Counted from the first letter of the stretch, positions 23,047-31,562 are shown. The stretch is 36,895 nucleotides of DNA from an uncultured Clostridia bacterium (GCA_944383925.1 CALWRM010000004.1:1-36895); one strand, 5' to 3'. Numbers and translations: made by a program. The notes: generated from the letters alone by a model not told the origin.

Positions 23047-23796
23047 ATGGCCATTGCGGACAACCTGGCCTTGCACGGCGGCGTTGGCGAGCCCAAGCAG
23101 CTTTCCTTCGCCTATTCCGGCAGCTACGAGCAGTACTTCGAAACCTACAACGGCAAGCTGTACATGGAGCTGATGCTGCTCAGCTCCGGCATCCTGCTCA
23201 TTCCCTCCGGCCAAACCTATACCTGCGACATTTGGGGGCTTGGCGGGGGCGGGGGGACGGACGGAACCGCGGGCGGCGGCAGCGGGCATAGCGCCATGCT
23301 GTCCAGCGTCGCCCTGTCCGGAAACGTGGACGTGGTCATCGGCGCCGGCTCCGAAACGGGCGTGGGCGGCGCCACCACCATCTCGGCGGCGAATTTTTCC
23401 GCCGCCGGCGGCTCTCCCGCCCTGGGGGGCAACGGCGGCGCGGGCGGATCGGGCGGCGGCGCCGCCGGCATGGCGGGGGGCGTCAACGGCGCGGACGGCG
23501 GCGGCGACCAGGGCGGGTCTGGCGACGGCAACATCATGTCCCGCTTTTACGACGCCAACAAAAACCACAACTACGCCACCACCACCCAGGCCGCCGGCCA
23601 GAGCGGCAGCCTCCTGGCCACCGGCGGGGGCGGCTACGGCTGCCTGCCCGTCCTGGTGCGCAACGCGCAAAACGGGCAAAAGCTGGCCGGAGGCGGCTAT
23701 GGATCCGGCGCCTCCCAGGCCTTGACCGCGGGGAGCCTCTCCTCCGTCAGCCTTTGCGGCCAGCCCGGCATCTGCTTCCTTCGCTTCGAGCTGTAG
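23047..23796 (+). CDS. Glycine-rich phage tail tip / adhesin-like protein
   Basis: A 249-residue protein. Residues 1-60 include the phrase YSGSYEQYFETYNGKLYMELMLL, and LIPSGQTYTCDIWGLGGGGG starts a long glycine-rich region (about 62-175). Repeated strands such as VALSGNVDVVIGAGSETGVGGATTIS match the polyglycine sandwich domains of phage tail tip and receptor-binding proteins. The final 60 residues end in SLCGQPGICFLRFEL, a typical closing strand. It begins 33 bp after the fibre-like gene with its own AAAAAGGAGG site, so the two form a pair. Without secretion signals it would need cell lysis, a tail structure or another export path to reach the outside. Confidence 0.72.
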   Translation: MAIADNLALHGGVGEPKQLSFAYSGSYEQYFETYNGKLYMELMLLSSGILLIPSGQTYTCDIWGLGGGGGTDGTAGGGSGHSAMLSSVALSGNVDVVIGAGSETGVGGATTISAANFSAAGGSPALGGNGGAGGSGGGAAGMAGGVNGADGGGDQGGSGDGNIMSRFYDANKNHNYATTTQAAGQSGSLLATGGGGYGCLPVLVRNAQNGQKLAGGGYGSGASQALTAGSLSSVSLCGQPGICFLRFEL

Positions 23797-23821
23797 GGAG
23801 CGAGTTGGCCTTTTTCCCAAA

Positions 23822-23864
23822 CGAGGGGGCGGCTCCCAGGTCCTTCCTGGGCGCCGCCCCCTCG
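23822..23864. terminator. Strong hairpin between the fibre-like pair and the DUF1848 gene
   Basis: Outer 12-bp perfect arms CGAGGGGGCGGC / GCCGCCCCCTCG (23822-23833, 23853-23864) enclose an inner CCCAGG/CCTGGG stem. Neither side has a proper T run, but its place between converging genes suggests termination. Confidence 0.6.
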
Positions 23865-23865
23865 C

Positions 23866-24687
23866 CTATTCTTCGGCAAAGCGGGCCTTTCCCCTGTTGG
23901 CATAGCAGTAGGCGCAGCCGCCGGGACAGCTGTCGTACCAGCCGATGTCCACGGAGCGGGCGCAGCCGCAGCCCGGCCTTTGGTTGGGATCCCTGCCTTC
24001 CTGCAAAGCTCTGCCCGCGATGCGGGAGAGACGGCGCTGGTCGATGCAGGCGGCCGGCTCGATGCCGACCTGCCGCAGCTTGGGCGTCTCGCAGCAGGCG
24101 TGCAGGCCGATGCCGTGCTCCGCCGCCAGCCGCGCCAACCCGGCCGCCAGCTCCAGGAGCACCTGCTCCGTCGGTTCTCGCACCCCAAGGGCCCGCAAGG
24201 CCGCCTGGTTGCACCGGTATCGGTCCACAAAGGAGAGGGTGCAGCCGTCCACCGCCCCCTCCAAGGCCGCGGCCATGCGGGCAAAGTCCGCCCAATGCCG
24301 CTTCGCGTCGTAAACGGGATTGAGCAGGATGGGATCATAGCGCCAGAGCAGCCGCTCCTTCCCCAAGGCCTGGGACAGGCCTCGCACGGCGGCGGCCACC
24401 GCTTCCCAAGGCGGGATATTGGGCTCCACGTCCCGCCCATAGGGGGTGATGGTGCACTGCACATAGAAGGGCAGACCCTCCAAGGCCCCCAGGTTCTCCA
24501 GCAGAGGCCGGGGGTTCTTCGTCCAAAACACCAGGCCGGAAAGCTCCGGTTCCCGCAGGGACACCAGCTTCCTTTGGCGCGGGTTGTAGGGGTTTTGGCT
24601 ATAGGCGTAGCCTTCCCGAAGGCGCTGCAAGAGGTACTCCATGCCAAAGGCCGGCAAGTCGCAGCGCCTGGAAGCGCTCACGATCAC
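23866..24687 (-). CDS. DUF1848 family radical SAM-like protein
   Basis: A 273-residue protein. The GTG at 24687 gives the family N-terminus MIVSASRRCDLPAF; a longer frame to 24744 exists but has no better ribosome binding site. Family phrases include REGYAYSQNPYNPRQ, GLVFWTKNPRPLLENL, QCTITPYGRDVEPNIP and LLWRYDPILLN. The C-terminus carries CGCARSVDIGWYDSCPGGCAYCYAN, with Cys254, Cys258 and Cys261 arranged as CX3CX2C, the likely iron-sulphur ligand set; Cys240 and Cys242 precede it. Placing the cluster at the end is characteristic of the family. The reaction is unknown. It is transcribed toward the fibre-like pair and followed by a strong hairpin. Confidence 0.88.
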   Translation of the reverse strand: MIVSASRRCDLPAFGMEYLLQRLREGYAYSQNPYNPRQRKLVSLREPELSGLVFWTKNPRPLLENLGALEGLPFYVQCTITPYGRDVEPNIPPWEAVAAAVRGLSQALGKERLLWRYDPILLNPVYDAKRHWADFARMAAALEGAVDGCTLSFVDRYRCNQAALRALGVREPTEQVLLELAAGLARLAAEHGIGLHACCETPKLRQVGIEPAACIDQRRLSRIAGRALQEGRDPNQRPGCGCARSVDIGWYDSCPGGCAYCYANRGKARFAEE

Positions 24688-24739
24688 GCCCCATCCCCCC
24701 TTTTTGTCTCCTTTCGCGGCCATGCGCGCAGGCGGTGAA

Positions 24740-24772
24740 GGCAAAGGCGCGGCGAAACGCCGCGCCTTTGCC
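24740..24772. repeat. Perfect 14-bp hairpin, possible terminator of the TIM-barrel gene
   Basis: GGCAAAGGCGCGGC (24740-24753) pairs with GCCGCGCCTTTGCC (24759-24772) around a five-base loop. It starts 15 bp after the stop at 24788 on the minus strand, but no T run follows. Confidence 0.5.
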
Positions 24773-24787
24773 GCTTGCCGCCGTCCC

Positions 24788-26548
24788 CTATTTCTTCAGA
24801 AGGCGGAAGAACTTGTAGCCGCCCGTAAATACCGGCAGCTCGTACACCGTTTCGGTGGGTTCGGGCCTAAAGGTGGCGCTATCGCCCTTGCGGAAGGGCT
24901 TGGGATTGACGCGCACCGGCTTGGTGAAGCGCTGGCCCGTCTCGATGTCCTCAAAGCCTAGGTACTCGTCGCCCAACAGGGTGATTTCCGCAGGCTGCTT
25001 GAACTCGTTGAAGTTGTACACGCCGAAGACATCGTTGTCGTACATGTAGAGGTTGAACTTGGGGTTGACGGAGAGGAACATCTTTCCCTTGCGGGCAAAG
25101 TTCTTGGCGATGGCCCCGATCACGTCCTTGGGCAGCTTATACAAATCTCCGAAGTTGTCGGGGATGTTGAGGATGTACAGGAAGCCCTTGCCGTAATAGT
25201 CCTCGGTCATGATGGCGGTGCTAAAGTCGTTGACATGCAGCAGCACGTCGTACCAGGTGGCGTTGTTCTTGTGGTTCATCACCGTAAACTCCACCGGCTC
25301 GTCGGACACGTGCACGTTGTAGGTGCTCACGTTCAGGTTGGTCAGCTGGTATCTGGTTCCGCGCACCTTGCGGTCGGTGGGACGCACGGAGGTCATGTCC
25401 TTGATGCCCCTGTCCAGCGTGGCGCGCACGAAGCCGCTGGTGACGATGGCGATGCCGCCCTCGCGCACGTACTTCTCCAGCTTGGGCATGACGTCCTTGT
25501 CGTAGGCGGAGTTCTGGGTCAGGAAGAGCACCGGCGCCCTGTCGTCAAAGACGGGGGTGGGCTCCAGGGGGATGCCGCACATGCCCACGTAGTTGATCAG
25601 CTGGTCCTCGCCGTCGGAGTCGTAGGGCTCGTAGGTGGAAACGCCGACGGGGTTGCCCAGCTGGCCCACGATTTTATCCACGCGCTCGAACTCCACGCCC
25701 AGGGCAGCCAGGGCGGGGGAGTCGATGAGGGTGCCGAAGTTGAACATCATCAGCTCGCGGCCCTTGCTGAACATGGTCAGGTTGGCCTGCTCCAACCAAT
25801 AGCTCAGGTTGTTGGAGGAACCGCCCAGGTCGATCCAGCCGCCGCCGTTGCGGCCCGGCGCGGTGTTCTCCATCAGTCGCATGATGGAATAGCTCATGTA
25901 CCTTTGCAGGTGCTGGCCGTTGTAGTTGCTGTTGCGGGACTCGGTGCCTGTGTAGATCATGTCGAAGATGTCCTTCTGCTTTCCGGGGTTGTAGCCCAGT
26001 TCCTGGAAGGATTCATACCAGTTGGGGTACTTGATGATGACGTTGCACTTGGGGTTGACCTCCTTGGCGGTCTTGACCAGCAGCTTGGAGAATTCCTCCA
26101 TCTGGTCCAGCTTGAACTGGGCCCAGCTCCTGTTCCCCTTCTCCTGGATGCACAGCTCGCAGCGGCAGGAGCTGAAATAGTAGTCGTCCAGGATGAACTC
26201 ATCAAACAGGCTCGCGGTATAGCGGACGATTCTGAGGAACTCCTCCCGATGGGCGGGATCCGAATAGCAGAAGCAGTCGAAGATGGCGGGCTTGGCCTCC
26301 CCCACCTTCACGGTGGTGGTGATGCCGCCGGACACCTCGAAGCCGTTGTCCTCGAAGATCTTCTTGGCCATGCGCATTTGGTCCTCGGGGATGTCCACCA
26401 GGGCGCGGTGGGTCTCCAGATAGACCTTGTTGAGCTTGACATGCTTTTTGTAAAAGTCGATGTCGGACTGGATCTGTTCGGCGCTTTTGCCGTCCAAATA
26501 GTACGCATAGACATACGAAGCTAGCTTAAAATTCTGATAGTGTTCCAA
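24788..26548 (-). CDS. Glycoside-hydrolase-like protein (TIM barrel plus beta-galactosidase-type domains)
   Basis: A 586-residue cytoplasmic protein. The TTG at 26548 is preceded by GGGAGGG and placed just after a promoter (26586-26614). Residues about 1-310 look like a (beta/alpha)8 barrel: KVYLETHR, EVSGGITTT, FDEFILDDYYFSS and YTGTESR would lie at strand ends. A cysteine cluster (Cys92, Cys94, Cys128, Cys130, Cys133) may bind metal. Residues about 340-440 (APVLFLTQNSAYDKDVMPKLEKYVREGGIAIVTSG) resemble the Rossmann-like middle domain of GH42-type enzymes, followed by beta-rich C-terminal domains. I do not recognise a named family. The acidic residues Glu46 and Asp121/Asp122 could be catalytic, but this is inference. 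Confidence 0.7.
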   Translation of the reverse strand: MEHYQNFKLASYVYAYYLDGKSAEQIQSDIDFYKKHVKLNKVYLETHRALVDIPEDQMRMAKKIFEDNGFEVSGGITTTVKVGEAKPAIFDCFCYSDPAHREEFLRIVRYTASLFDEFILDDYYFSSCRCELCIQEKGNRSWAQFKLDQMEEFSKLLVKTAKEVNPKCNVIIKYPNWYESFQELGYNPGKQKDIFDMIYTGTESRNSNYNGQHLQRYMSYSIMRLMENTAPGRNGGGWIDLGGSSNNLSYWLEQANLTMFSKGRELMMFNFGTLIDSPALAALGVEFERVDKIVGQLGNPVGVSTYEPYDSDGEDQLINYVGMCGIPLEPTPVFDDRAPVLFLTQNSAYDKDVMPKLEKYVREGGIAIVTSGFVRATLDRGIKDMTSVRPTDRKVRGTRYQLTNLNVSTYNVHVSDEPVEFTVMNHKNNATWYDVLLHVNDFSTAIMTEDYYGKGFLYILNIPDNFGDLYKLPKDVIGAIAKNFARKGKMFLSVNPKFNLYMYDNDVFGVYNFNEFKQPAEITLLGDEYLGFEDIETGQRFTKPVRVNPKPFRKGDSATFRPEPTETVYELPVFTGGYKFFRLLKK

Positions 26549-26585
26549 GCAGAATCCCTCCCACTCAATTGTTTTACCAAGGTTA

Positions 26586-26614
26586 AGAATAGCAAGCTTT
26601 CCATGGGCTGTCAA
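26586..26614 (-). promoter_or_regulatory. Promoter of the TIM-barrel gene
   Basis: On the minus strand TTGACA (26609-26614), 17-bp spacer, TATTCT (26586-26591). The TTG of the -35 box would also open a longer reading frame, which cannot be translated from this transcript. Confidence 0.75.
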
Positions 26615-26647
26615 TGCCTGGAAGCTAGGACTTTTCCGTCGCCTGCG

Positions 26648-27388
26648 TCAAAGGCCCTCCCCACCGCGCGCTTCCCTGGCCAACCCTTCGGCCGCCTCCA
26701 GCGACGCCGCCTCGCCCTCCAGGCCCAGGAGCATGCCGCCCTCATAGCCGTCCACGCCGCCGCCCGCCAGCAGGCAGGCGCGCACGCCGCAGCTTTCCAG
26801 GGCGTCCAGCTCGCAATAGGCCCGGCCCGGCGCCTGGCAAAGCCGCAGGCCCTGGGCTTCCTCCCCGCCTGCGAAGGCCGATAGTTCCGCGATGGGCCGA
26901 TCCACCCGCTTCTCCAGCCCGATGGGCAGCAGCAGGCCGGCGTGCCTGCCCATCACGGCCCGGTAGATGGCTCCAAGCGTGCCGAAGGTCGGGTTTCCGA
27001 TCAGCACGCCCACCTGCCTGTCGCTCACATGCAGGGCGTTTCCCCCCTTGAGGATCAGGTCGCCCTGACCCAGCTCCGCCTCCACATCGAAGATGGTCAA
27101 CCCCTTTTCCCAGCGGCCCTTGCGCAGGACCACGTCCCTTTCCGGGTTCATCTTGGCCGGACCTGCGCCCGCGGGCCGGAAGATGCCCCGGAAAAAGTCG
27201 CTGCGGTCCGGAACGCCAAGGCCCAGAGCGCCCAGCAGCGCCTCGGCCACATAGCCGTTGGTCGTGCCCGCCACGATGACCAGGGTATGCTCCGCGGCTG
27301 CCCTAAGCAGCCGTCCGTCCTTGCAAAGCGCCTTGGCGATGAGCCTCTTCCCCTGTTCCGGGGTGATATACAGTTGTCTTGTCTGCAT
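26648..27388 (-). CDS. Conserved-looking protein of unknown function (246 residues)
   Basis: I do not recognise this protein. It has no signal peptide or membrane span. The N-terminus (YITPEQGKRLIAKAL) is followed by a hydrophobic strand HTLVIVAGTTNGYVAEALLGALG, then DLILKGGNALHVSDRQVGVLIGNPTFGTLGAIYRAVMG in the centre and CQAPGRAYCELDALESCGVRACLLAGGGVDGYEGG near the end. The alternating strands and Gly-rich turns suggest an alpha/beta enzyme fold that may bind a nucleotide or phosphate. The ATG at 27388 has GGGGAGGAAAAACC before it, and codon use matches the neighbours. It stands upstream of the TIM-barrel gene on the same strand, 99 bp away and with that gene's own promoter between them, so a shared function is not certain. 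Confidence 0.75.
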   Translation of the reverse strand: MQTRQLYITPEQGKRLIAKALCKDGRLLRAAAEHTLVIVAGTTNGYVAEALLGALGLGVPDRSDFFRGIFRPAGAGPAKMNPERDVVLRKGRWEKGLTIFDVEAELGQGDLILKGGNALHVSDRQVGVLIGNPTFGTLGAIYRAVMGRHAGLLLPIGLEKRVDRPIAELSAFAGGEEAQGLRLCQAPGRAYCELDALESCGVRACLLAGGGVDGYEGGMLLGLEGEAASLEAAEGLAREARGGEGL

Positions 27389-27429
27389 GGTTTTTCCTCC
27401 CCTGTTTCGGATGCTCTTGGATGTGAAGG

Positions 27430-27459
27430 GGGCGGCAGAGCCTTTCGGCCTTGCCGCCC
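27430..27459 (-). terminator. Hairpin after the ABC exporter operon
   Basis: GGGCGGCA (27430-27437) and TGCCGCCC (27452-27459) pair, with further pairing in the loop (GCC-TTTC-GGC). It lies 8 bp after the exporter stop on the minus strand; the T run is poor (CCTTC). Confidence 0.45.
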
Positions 27460-27467
27460 TGGCGGCG

Positions 27468-29303
27468 CTACAGCGCCATGCCGGTCTTGAACTGGCTGTT
27501 GTATAGGTTCGCGTAGAAGCCGCCCTTTTGCAGCAGCTCGTCGTGGGTGCCGGTCTCCACCACCTGACCCTTATCGATGACCACGATTTTATCCGCGCCG
27601 CGGATGGTGGAAAGTCGGTGGGCGATGATGAAGGAGGTGCGGCCCTCCATGAGCTTGAGCATGGCCTCCTGGATCTTCAGCTCGGTCCTTGTATCGATGG
27701 AAGAGGTGGCCTCGTCCAAGATCAGCACCCTGGGGTCCGCCAGGATGGCCCGGGAGATGGCCAGCAGCTGCCTCTGACCCTGGGAGATGTTGCCGCCGTT
27801 GTCCTGCAGCACGGTGTCATAGCCCTCGGGCAGGTGCTTGATGAAGGAATGCGACCCGCCCATGCGCGCGGCCCGCTCCACCTCCTCGTCGGTGGCCTCG
27901 GGCTTGGCGTAGCGGATGTTGTCCCGCACGGTTTCGGAGAACAGGTAGGTGTCCTGCAAGACCATGCCCACGTTTCTGCGCACGCAGTCGCGGGTCAAGT
28001 CGTCGATGGGCCTGCCGTCCACGCGGATCATGCCGGAATCCCGGTCGTAAAAGCGGGTCAGCAGGGAGATGATGGTGGTCTTGCCCGCGCCCGTCGGGCC
28101 GACAATGGCGATCTGCTGGCCCTTCTTGGCCTGGATGGAGGCGTGCTTGAGCACGGGGGTTCCGGGCTCGTAGGAGAAGGTCACGTCCTCAAAGTCGATG
28201 TCGCCCTCGATCTGGCTCTGGGCCAAGGCGCCCTCCTTGTCCTTTTCGGGGGGCACGTCCATGATCTCGAACACGCGCTCCGCGGCCGCCAGGGCGGACT
28301 GGATGGTGTTGAACATGTTGGCGATCTCGCTCAAAGGCCTGCCAAAGTTTTTCATGTACAGCAGGAAGGAGAACACGATGCCGACGCTGATGACGCCCTG
28401 TTCCAGGATCAGATAGCCGCCCGCCACGGCCACGATCAGGTAGGAGAGGTTGTTGATCAGGTTCATGGTCGGGCCCATGGCGCCGCCGACGATTTCGGCC
28501 TTCATGCCGCTCTTCTTCAGGCTTTCGTTCAGCTGGCCAAACCTTTGCTTCACCTGCTCCTCGTGGGAGAAGAGCTTGACCACCTTTTGTCCGGAGACCA
28601 TTTCCTCGATGTAGCCGTTCAGCGCGCCCAAGTCGACCTGTTGCTTCTTGTATAGCTTGCGCATTATGCCCGACAGAATCCTGGTCAGCACCAACATCAA
28701 GGGGATGGTCACCATGGAAATCAGGGTCAGCATGGGGCTGAGCAGCACCATGGCCACAAAGGTGCCCACCACGTTCACAATGCCGCCAAAGAGCTGGGTC
28801 ACATTCATGGACAGGGTATTGGAGATGGTGTCCACGTCGTTGGTCAGGCGGGACATCAAATCGCCGCTGGAATGGGTGTCGAAGAACTTCAGGGGCAGGC
28901 CCTGCATGCTCTCAAACAGCGCCTTCCTCAGCCGCAGGGAGGTGAACTGGGCCACATCCACCATCTTTGTGTTCTGAATATACACCACAAACACATTGAC
29001 CAGGTACAGCACCAGCAGCGCCCCGCCGATGCGCATCAGGCCCGCCAGGTCGCCCACGCCGATGTAGTCGTCGATCACCACGCCGTAGATGCGGGTCGAG
29101 GCGATGGAGATGCCCGCGGTGATCACGCTCATGACCATCACAAGCACCATCAGGCCCAGATTTCCCCGCAAAAAGCCCAACAGGCGCGTCAAGGTGCCCT
29201 TGGCGTTTTTGGGCTTTTCAAAAACCATACCGCGTCCGGGACCGCCGGGGCCGCGTCCAGGACCGCCGGGGCCGGGCTGATTATTGTTTCGCCGTTCAGA
29301 CAT
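27468..29303 (-). CDS. Heterodimeric ABC exporter subunit with canonical ATP site
   Basis: A 611-residue fused permease-ATPase. After a 38-residue Gly/Pro/Arg-rich tail (built from a short tandem DNA repeat near 29235-29278) come six membrane segments (about 50-340) and the nucleotide-binding domain. Walker A is GPTGAGKTT, the signature NISQGQRQLLAISRAI, Walker B VLILDEATSSID with the catalytic Glu, and the switch IIAHRLSTIR with its His. The ATG at 29303 follows GGAGGCGCTTGAGA and overlaps the partner gene stop by 8 bp. With the next gene it forms a heterodimeric drug/peptide exporter of the BmrCD or TM287/288 kind; this is the subunit whose Walker B and switch residues are intact. Confidence 0.93.
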   Translation of the reverse strand: MSERRNNNQPGPGGPGRGPGGPGRGMVFEKPKNAKGTLTRLLGFLRGNLGLMVLVMVMSVITAGISIASTRIYGVVIDDYIGVGDLAGLMRIGGALLVLYLVNVFVVYIQNTKMVDVAQFTSLRLRKALFESMQGLPLKFFDTHSSGDLMSRLTNDVDTISNTLSMNVTQLFGGIVNVVGTFVAMVLLSPMLTLISMVTIPLMLVLTRILSGIMRKLYKKQQVDLGALNGYIEEMVSGQKVVKLFSHEEQVKQRFGQLNESLKKSGMKAEIVGGAMGPTMNLINNLSYLIVAVAGGYLILEQGVISVGIVFSFLLYMKNFGRPLSEIANMFNTIQSALAAAERVFEIMDVPPEKDKEGALAQSQIEGDIDFEDVTFSYEPGTPVLKHASIQAKKGQQIAIVGPTGAGKTTIISLLTRFYDRDSGMIRVDGRPIDDLTRDCVRRNVGMVLQDTYLFSETVRDNIRYAKPEATDEEVERAARMGGSHSFIKHLPEGYDTVLQDNGGNISQGQRQLLAISRAILADPRVLILDEATSSIDTRTELKIQEAMLKLMEGRTSFIIAHRLSTIRGADKIVVIDKGQVVETGTHDELLQKGGFYANLYNSQFKTGMAL

Positions 29304-31074
29304 TCTCAAGCGCCTCCTCTCCCAACTGAGATACCGCAATGGCCCGGTAGATTTCGTTGCTTTGGATCAGTTCCCCATGGGTTCCCACGCCGGAAATTTC
29401 GCCGCCTTCCATGACGATGATCTGGTCCGCGTCGCGGATGGCGGAAATGCGTTGGGCGATGACAAAGACGATGCCCTGGTGTTCCCGCTTGCGCAGCGCC
29501 TGCTGAATCCTGGCCTCGGTGGCCATATCCACGGCGGAGGTGGAGTCGTCCAGAATCAGGATGTCCGGCTCCTTGACGAAGGTTCTGGCGATGGAAAGCC
29601 TCTGCTTTTGCCCGCCGGAGAAGTTCTTGCCGCGCTGCTCCACATAGGCCTCGTAGCGCTCGGGCAGCTTGTCGATGAACTCGCTGGCCTGGGCGTCGGC
29701 GGCGGCGCGATCCAGCTGGGCCTCGGTGGCGTTTTCGTCGCCCCACTTAAGATTTTCCTCGATGGTTCCTGAGAAGAGCACGCTATCCTGCAACACCACG
29801 CCGATGTGCTGGCGCAGGTCGTCCAGGGAAAGCTCGCGCACGTCTACGCCGCCGATGCGCACGCTGCCCTCGCTGACATCGTAAAGCCGCGGAATCAGGT
29901 TGATGAAGCTGGACTTACCCGAACCCGTGCCGCCGATGATGCCGACGGTCTGGCCGGGATGGGCCTTAAAGTTGATGTCCTTGAGCACATATTCGGGATC
30001 GGCCTCGTCATAGCGGAAGGACACATGGTCGAACTCCACGTCCAGGCCGCTGATGCGCTTGCCGGTGGCCTCGTCGCAGATCTCGTCGCGCTGCATCTCC
30101 TTGGGGTCCCTGGGGCTTTCGATGGAGGTCCTGGTCTCCAGCACCTCCAGGATACGGTCGCCGGACACCTTGGCGCGGGAAACGTTCATCAGCATCAGCA
30201 CCACCATCATCAGGGAGGAAAGCACCTGCATCATGTAGGTCATGAAGGCCATGATCTTGCCCACTTCCAGGGAGCCTTGCACGGTGAGCAGGCCGCCGTA
30301 GAGCAGCAGGGCCAGCACGCTGAGGTTCATCACGAGGGTGACGATGGGCATGGAGATCATGATGATCTTCATGGCCTTCATGGTCCACCGCATCAAGTCC
30401 TCGTTGGCGACGTTGAAGCGCTTTTTCTCCCGCTCCTGGCCCACGAAGGCCTTGACCACGCGCACGCCCAGCAGGTTTTCGCGCATGACGGTGTTGACCC
30501 GGTCGATCTTTTCCTGCATCTTGGCGAACATGGGGAAGGTCTTGGGGATCACCACCAGCATGCCGCCCAGCAGCAGGGGAATGGCCACCACGAAGATGAT
30601 GGAGAGCTGCCGGCTCATGGCAAAGGCCATCACCAAGCCTCCGATGCAGGAGAGGGGCGCGCGCACCAGCATGCACAGCACCGAGCGCAGCATGTTCTGC
30701 ATCTGGGTGACGTCGTTGGTCAAACGGGTGATGAGGGATGATGTCTTGAAGCGGTCGATCTCCCGGAAGGAGAAGGTCTGGATGTTGTCAAACATCCCCT
30801 TGCGCAGCGCCGCTCCAAAGCGCATAGCCGCCACCGAGGAGGTGGCCGTGCAACCTACGCCGCCCAAAATGCCGATGAAGGCCACGGAAATCATGATGCC
30901 GCCCGTGCGCCAAACTTCCGCCATGTCGCCGCTGGCCACGCCCACGTCGATGATTTGGGACATCAGCGTGGGTTGCATCAGGTCGCAGAGCACCTCCACG
31001 ACCATCAGCAGGGGGGCGGCGACGACGAAAATCCAGGTGGTGCCTTGGATATACCTAGACAGTTTGCTGATCAT
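29296..31074 (-). CDS. Heterodimeric ABC exporter subunit with degenerate ATP-site residues
   Basis: A 592-residue fused permease-ATPase with six membrane segments and a C-terminal nucleotide-binding domain. Walker A is GGTGSGKSS and the signature FSGGQKQRLSIARTF. Walker B reads ILILDDSTSAVD with Asp where the catalytic Glu should be, and the switch reads VIAQRISAIR with Gln where His should be. These two changes are the known mark of the degenerate half in heterodimeric exporters. An insert (IESPRDPKEMQRDEICDEATGKRIS) joins the membrane and ATPase domains. Its start overlaps the end of the marR gene by 20 bp, so regulator and both subunits form one operon. Confidence 0.94.
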   Translation of the reverse strand: MISKLSRYIQGTTWIFVVAAPLLMVVEVLCDLMQPTLMSQIIDVGVASGDMAEVWRTGGIMISVAFIGILGGVGCTATSSVAAMRFGAALRKGMFDNIQTFSFREIDRFKTSSLITRLTNDVTQMQNMLRSVLCMLVRAPLSCIGGLVMAFAMSRQLSIIFVVAIPLLLGGMLVVIPKTFPMFAKMQEKIDRVNTVMRENLLGVRVVKAFVGQEREKKRFNVANEDLMRWTMKAMKIIMISMPIVTLVMNLSVLALLLYGGLLTVQGSLEVGKIMAFMTYMMQVLSSLMMVVLMLMNVSRAKVSGDRILEVLETRTSIESPRDPKEMQRDEICDEATGKRISGLDVEFDHVSFRYDEADPEYVLKDINFKAHPGQTVGIIGGTGSGKSSFINLIPRLYDVSEGSVRIGGVDVRELSLDDLRQHIGVVLQDSVLFSGTIEENLKWGDENATEAQLDRAAADAQASEFIDKLPERYEAYVEQRGKNFSGGQKQRLSIARTFVKEPDILILDDSTSAVDMATEARIQQALRKREHQGIVFVIAQRISAIRDADQIIVMEGGEISGVGTHGELIQSNEIYRAIAVSQLGEEALENV

Positions 31075-31516
31075 CGTCTCTCTCCTTCTTTTCCGTCTTT
31101 AGGTTTTGCTCGATGCGGTCCAGCATCTGCTCGAACAGCTCCCGTTCCTCCTTGGTAAAACCCTGAAAGCTCAGCCTTTCATACTCGTCGTGGATGCTGT
31201 AGACCAAGGCTGCCTTTTCTTCGCCCTTGGCGGTTAAAAAGACCTGCAACGCCCGCTTGTCGCCCGGCACGGCCTTCCGCTCCACCAAGCCCTCGGACTC
31301 CATGGTGGACAGCACGCTGGTGATGGTGGCAGGGTCCAGGTTCCATCGCCTGGCGATGTCCCTCTGGATGCAGCCGGCATGGTCCTTGAGGTAATCGAGC
31401 ATGAAGGGCATGGCTGGGGTGATGCCCGCGGCCGATAGGCGCGAGTTACAGGCACGCCAATGCATGTGGGAGACATGCCCCAGATGCAACATCTCAAAGT
31501 TCCCCTTTTTTCGCAT
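31055..31516 (-). CDS. MarR family transcriptional regulator
   Basis: A 153-residue winged-helix protein. The DNA-binding part (CIQRDIARRWNLDPATITSVLSTMESEGLVERKAVPGDKRALQVFLTAKG, about 48-98) has the usual MarR recognition helix and the D-x-R wing. Helices at both ends provide dimerisation. The ATG at 31516 follows GGGAAAGGAGAAGT. It heads the operon with the two ABC exporter subunits. Its promoter is bracketed by two palindromes with a shared core, so autorepression relieved by an exporter substrate is the likely scheme. Confidence 0.93.
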   Translation of the reverse strand: MRKKGNFEMLHLGHVSHMHWRACNSRLSAAGITPAMPFMLDYLKDHAGCIQRDIARRWNLDPATITSVLSTMESEGLVERKAVPGDKRALQVFLTAKGEEKAALVYSIHDEYERLSFQGFTKEERELFEQMLDRIEQNLKTEKKERDDDQQTV

Positions 31517-31562
31517 ACTTCTCCTTTCCCGGCGCGGTGAGATTCGTTTGCAATTCCCAAAG

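Noticed and set aside
22276..23820. A 514-codon minus-strand frame opposite the fibre-like pair
   Set aside because: Ala/Gly/Val-rich antisense of a glycine-rich gene; no start signal and no recognisable motif.
26549..26614. Upstream TTG start (26614) for the TIM-barrel protein
   Set aside because: This TTG is part of the -35 box of the gene's own promoter, so it is not in the transcript; the TTG at 26548 has a good ribosome binding site.
29230..29280. Short tandem repeat in the N-terminus of the exporter subunit
   Set aside because: A coding Gly/Pro/Arg repeat of about two units; not a mobile or CRISPR repeat.
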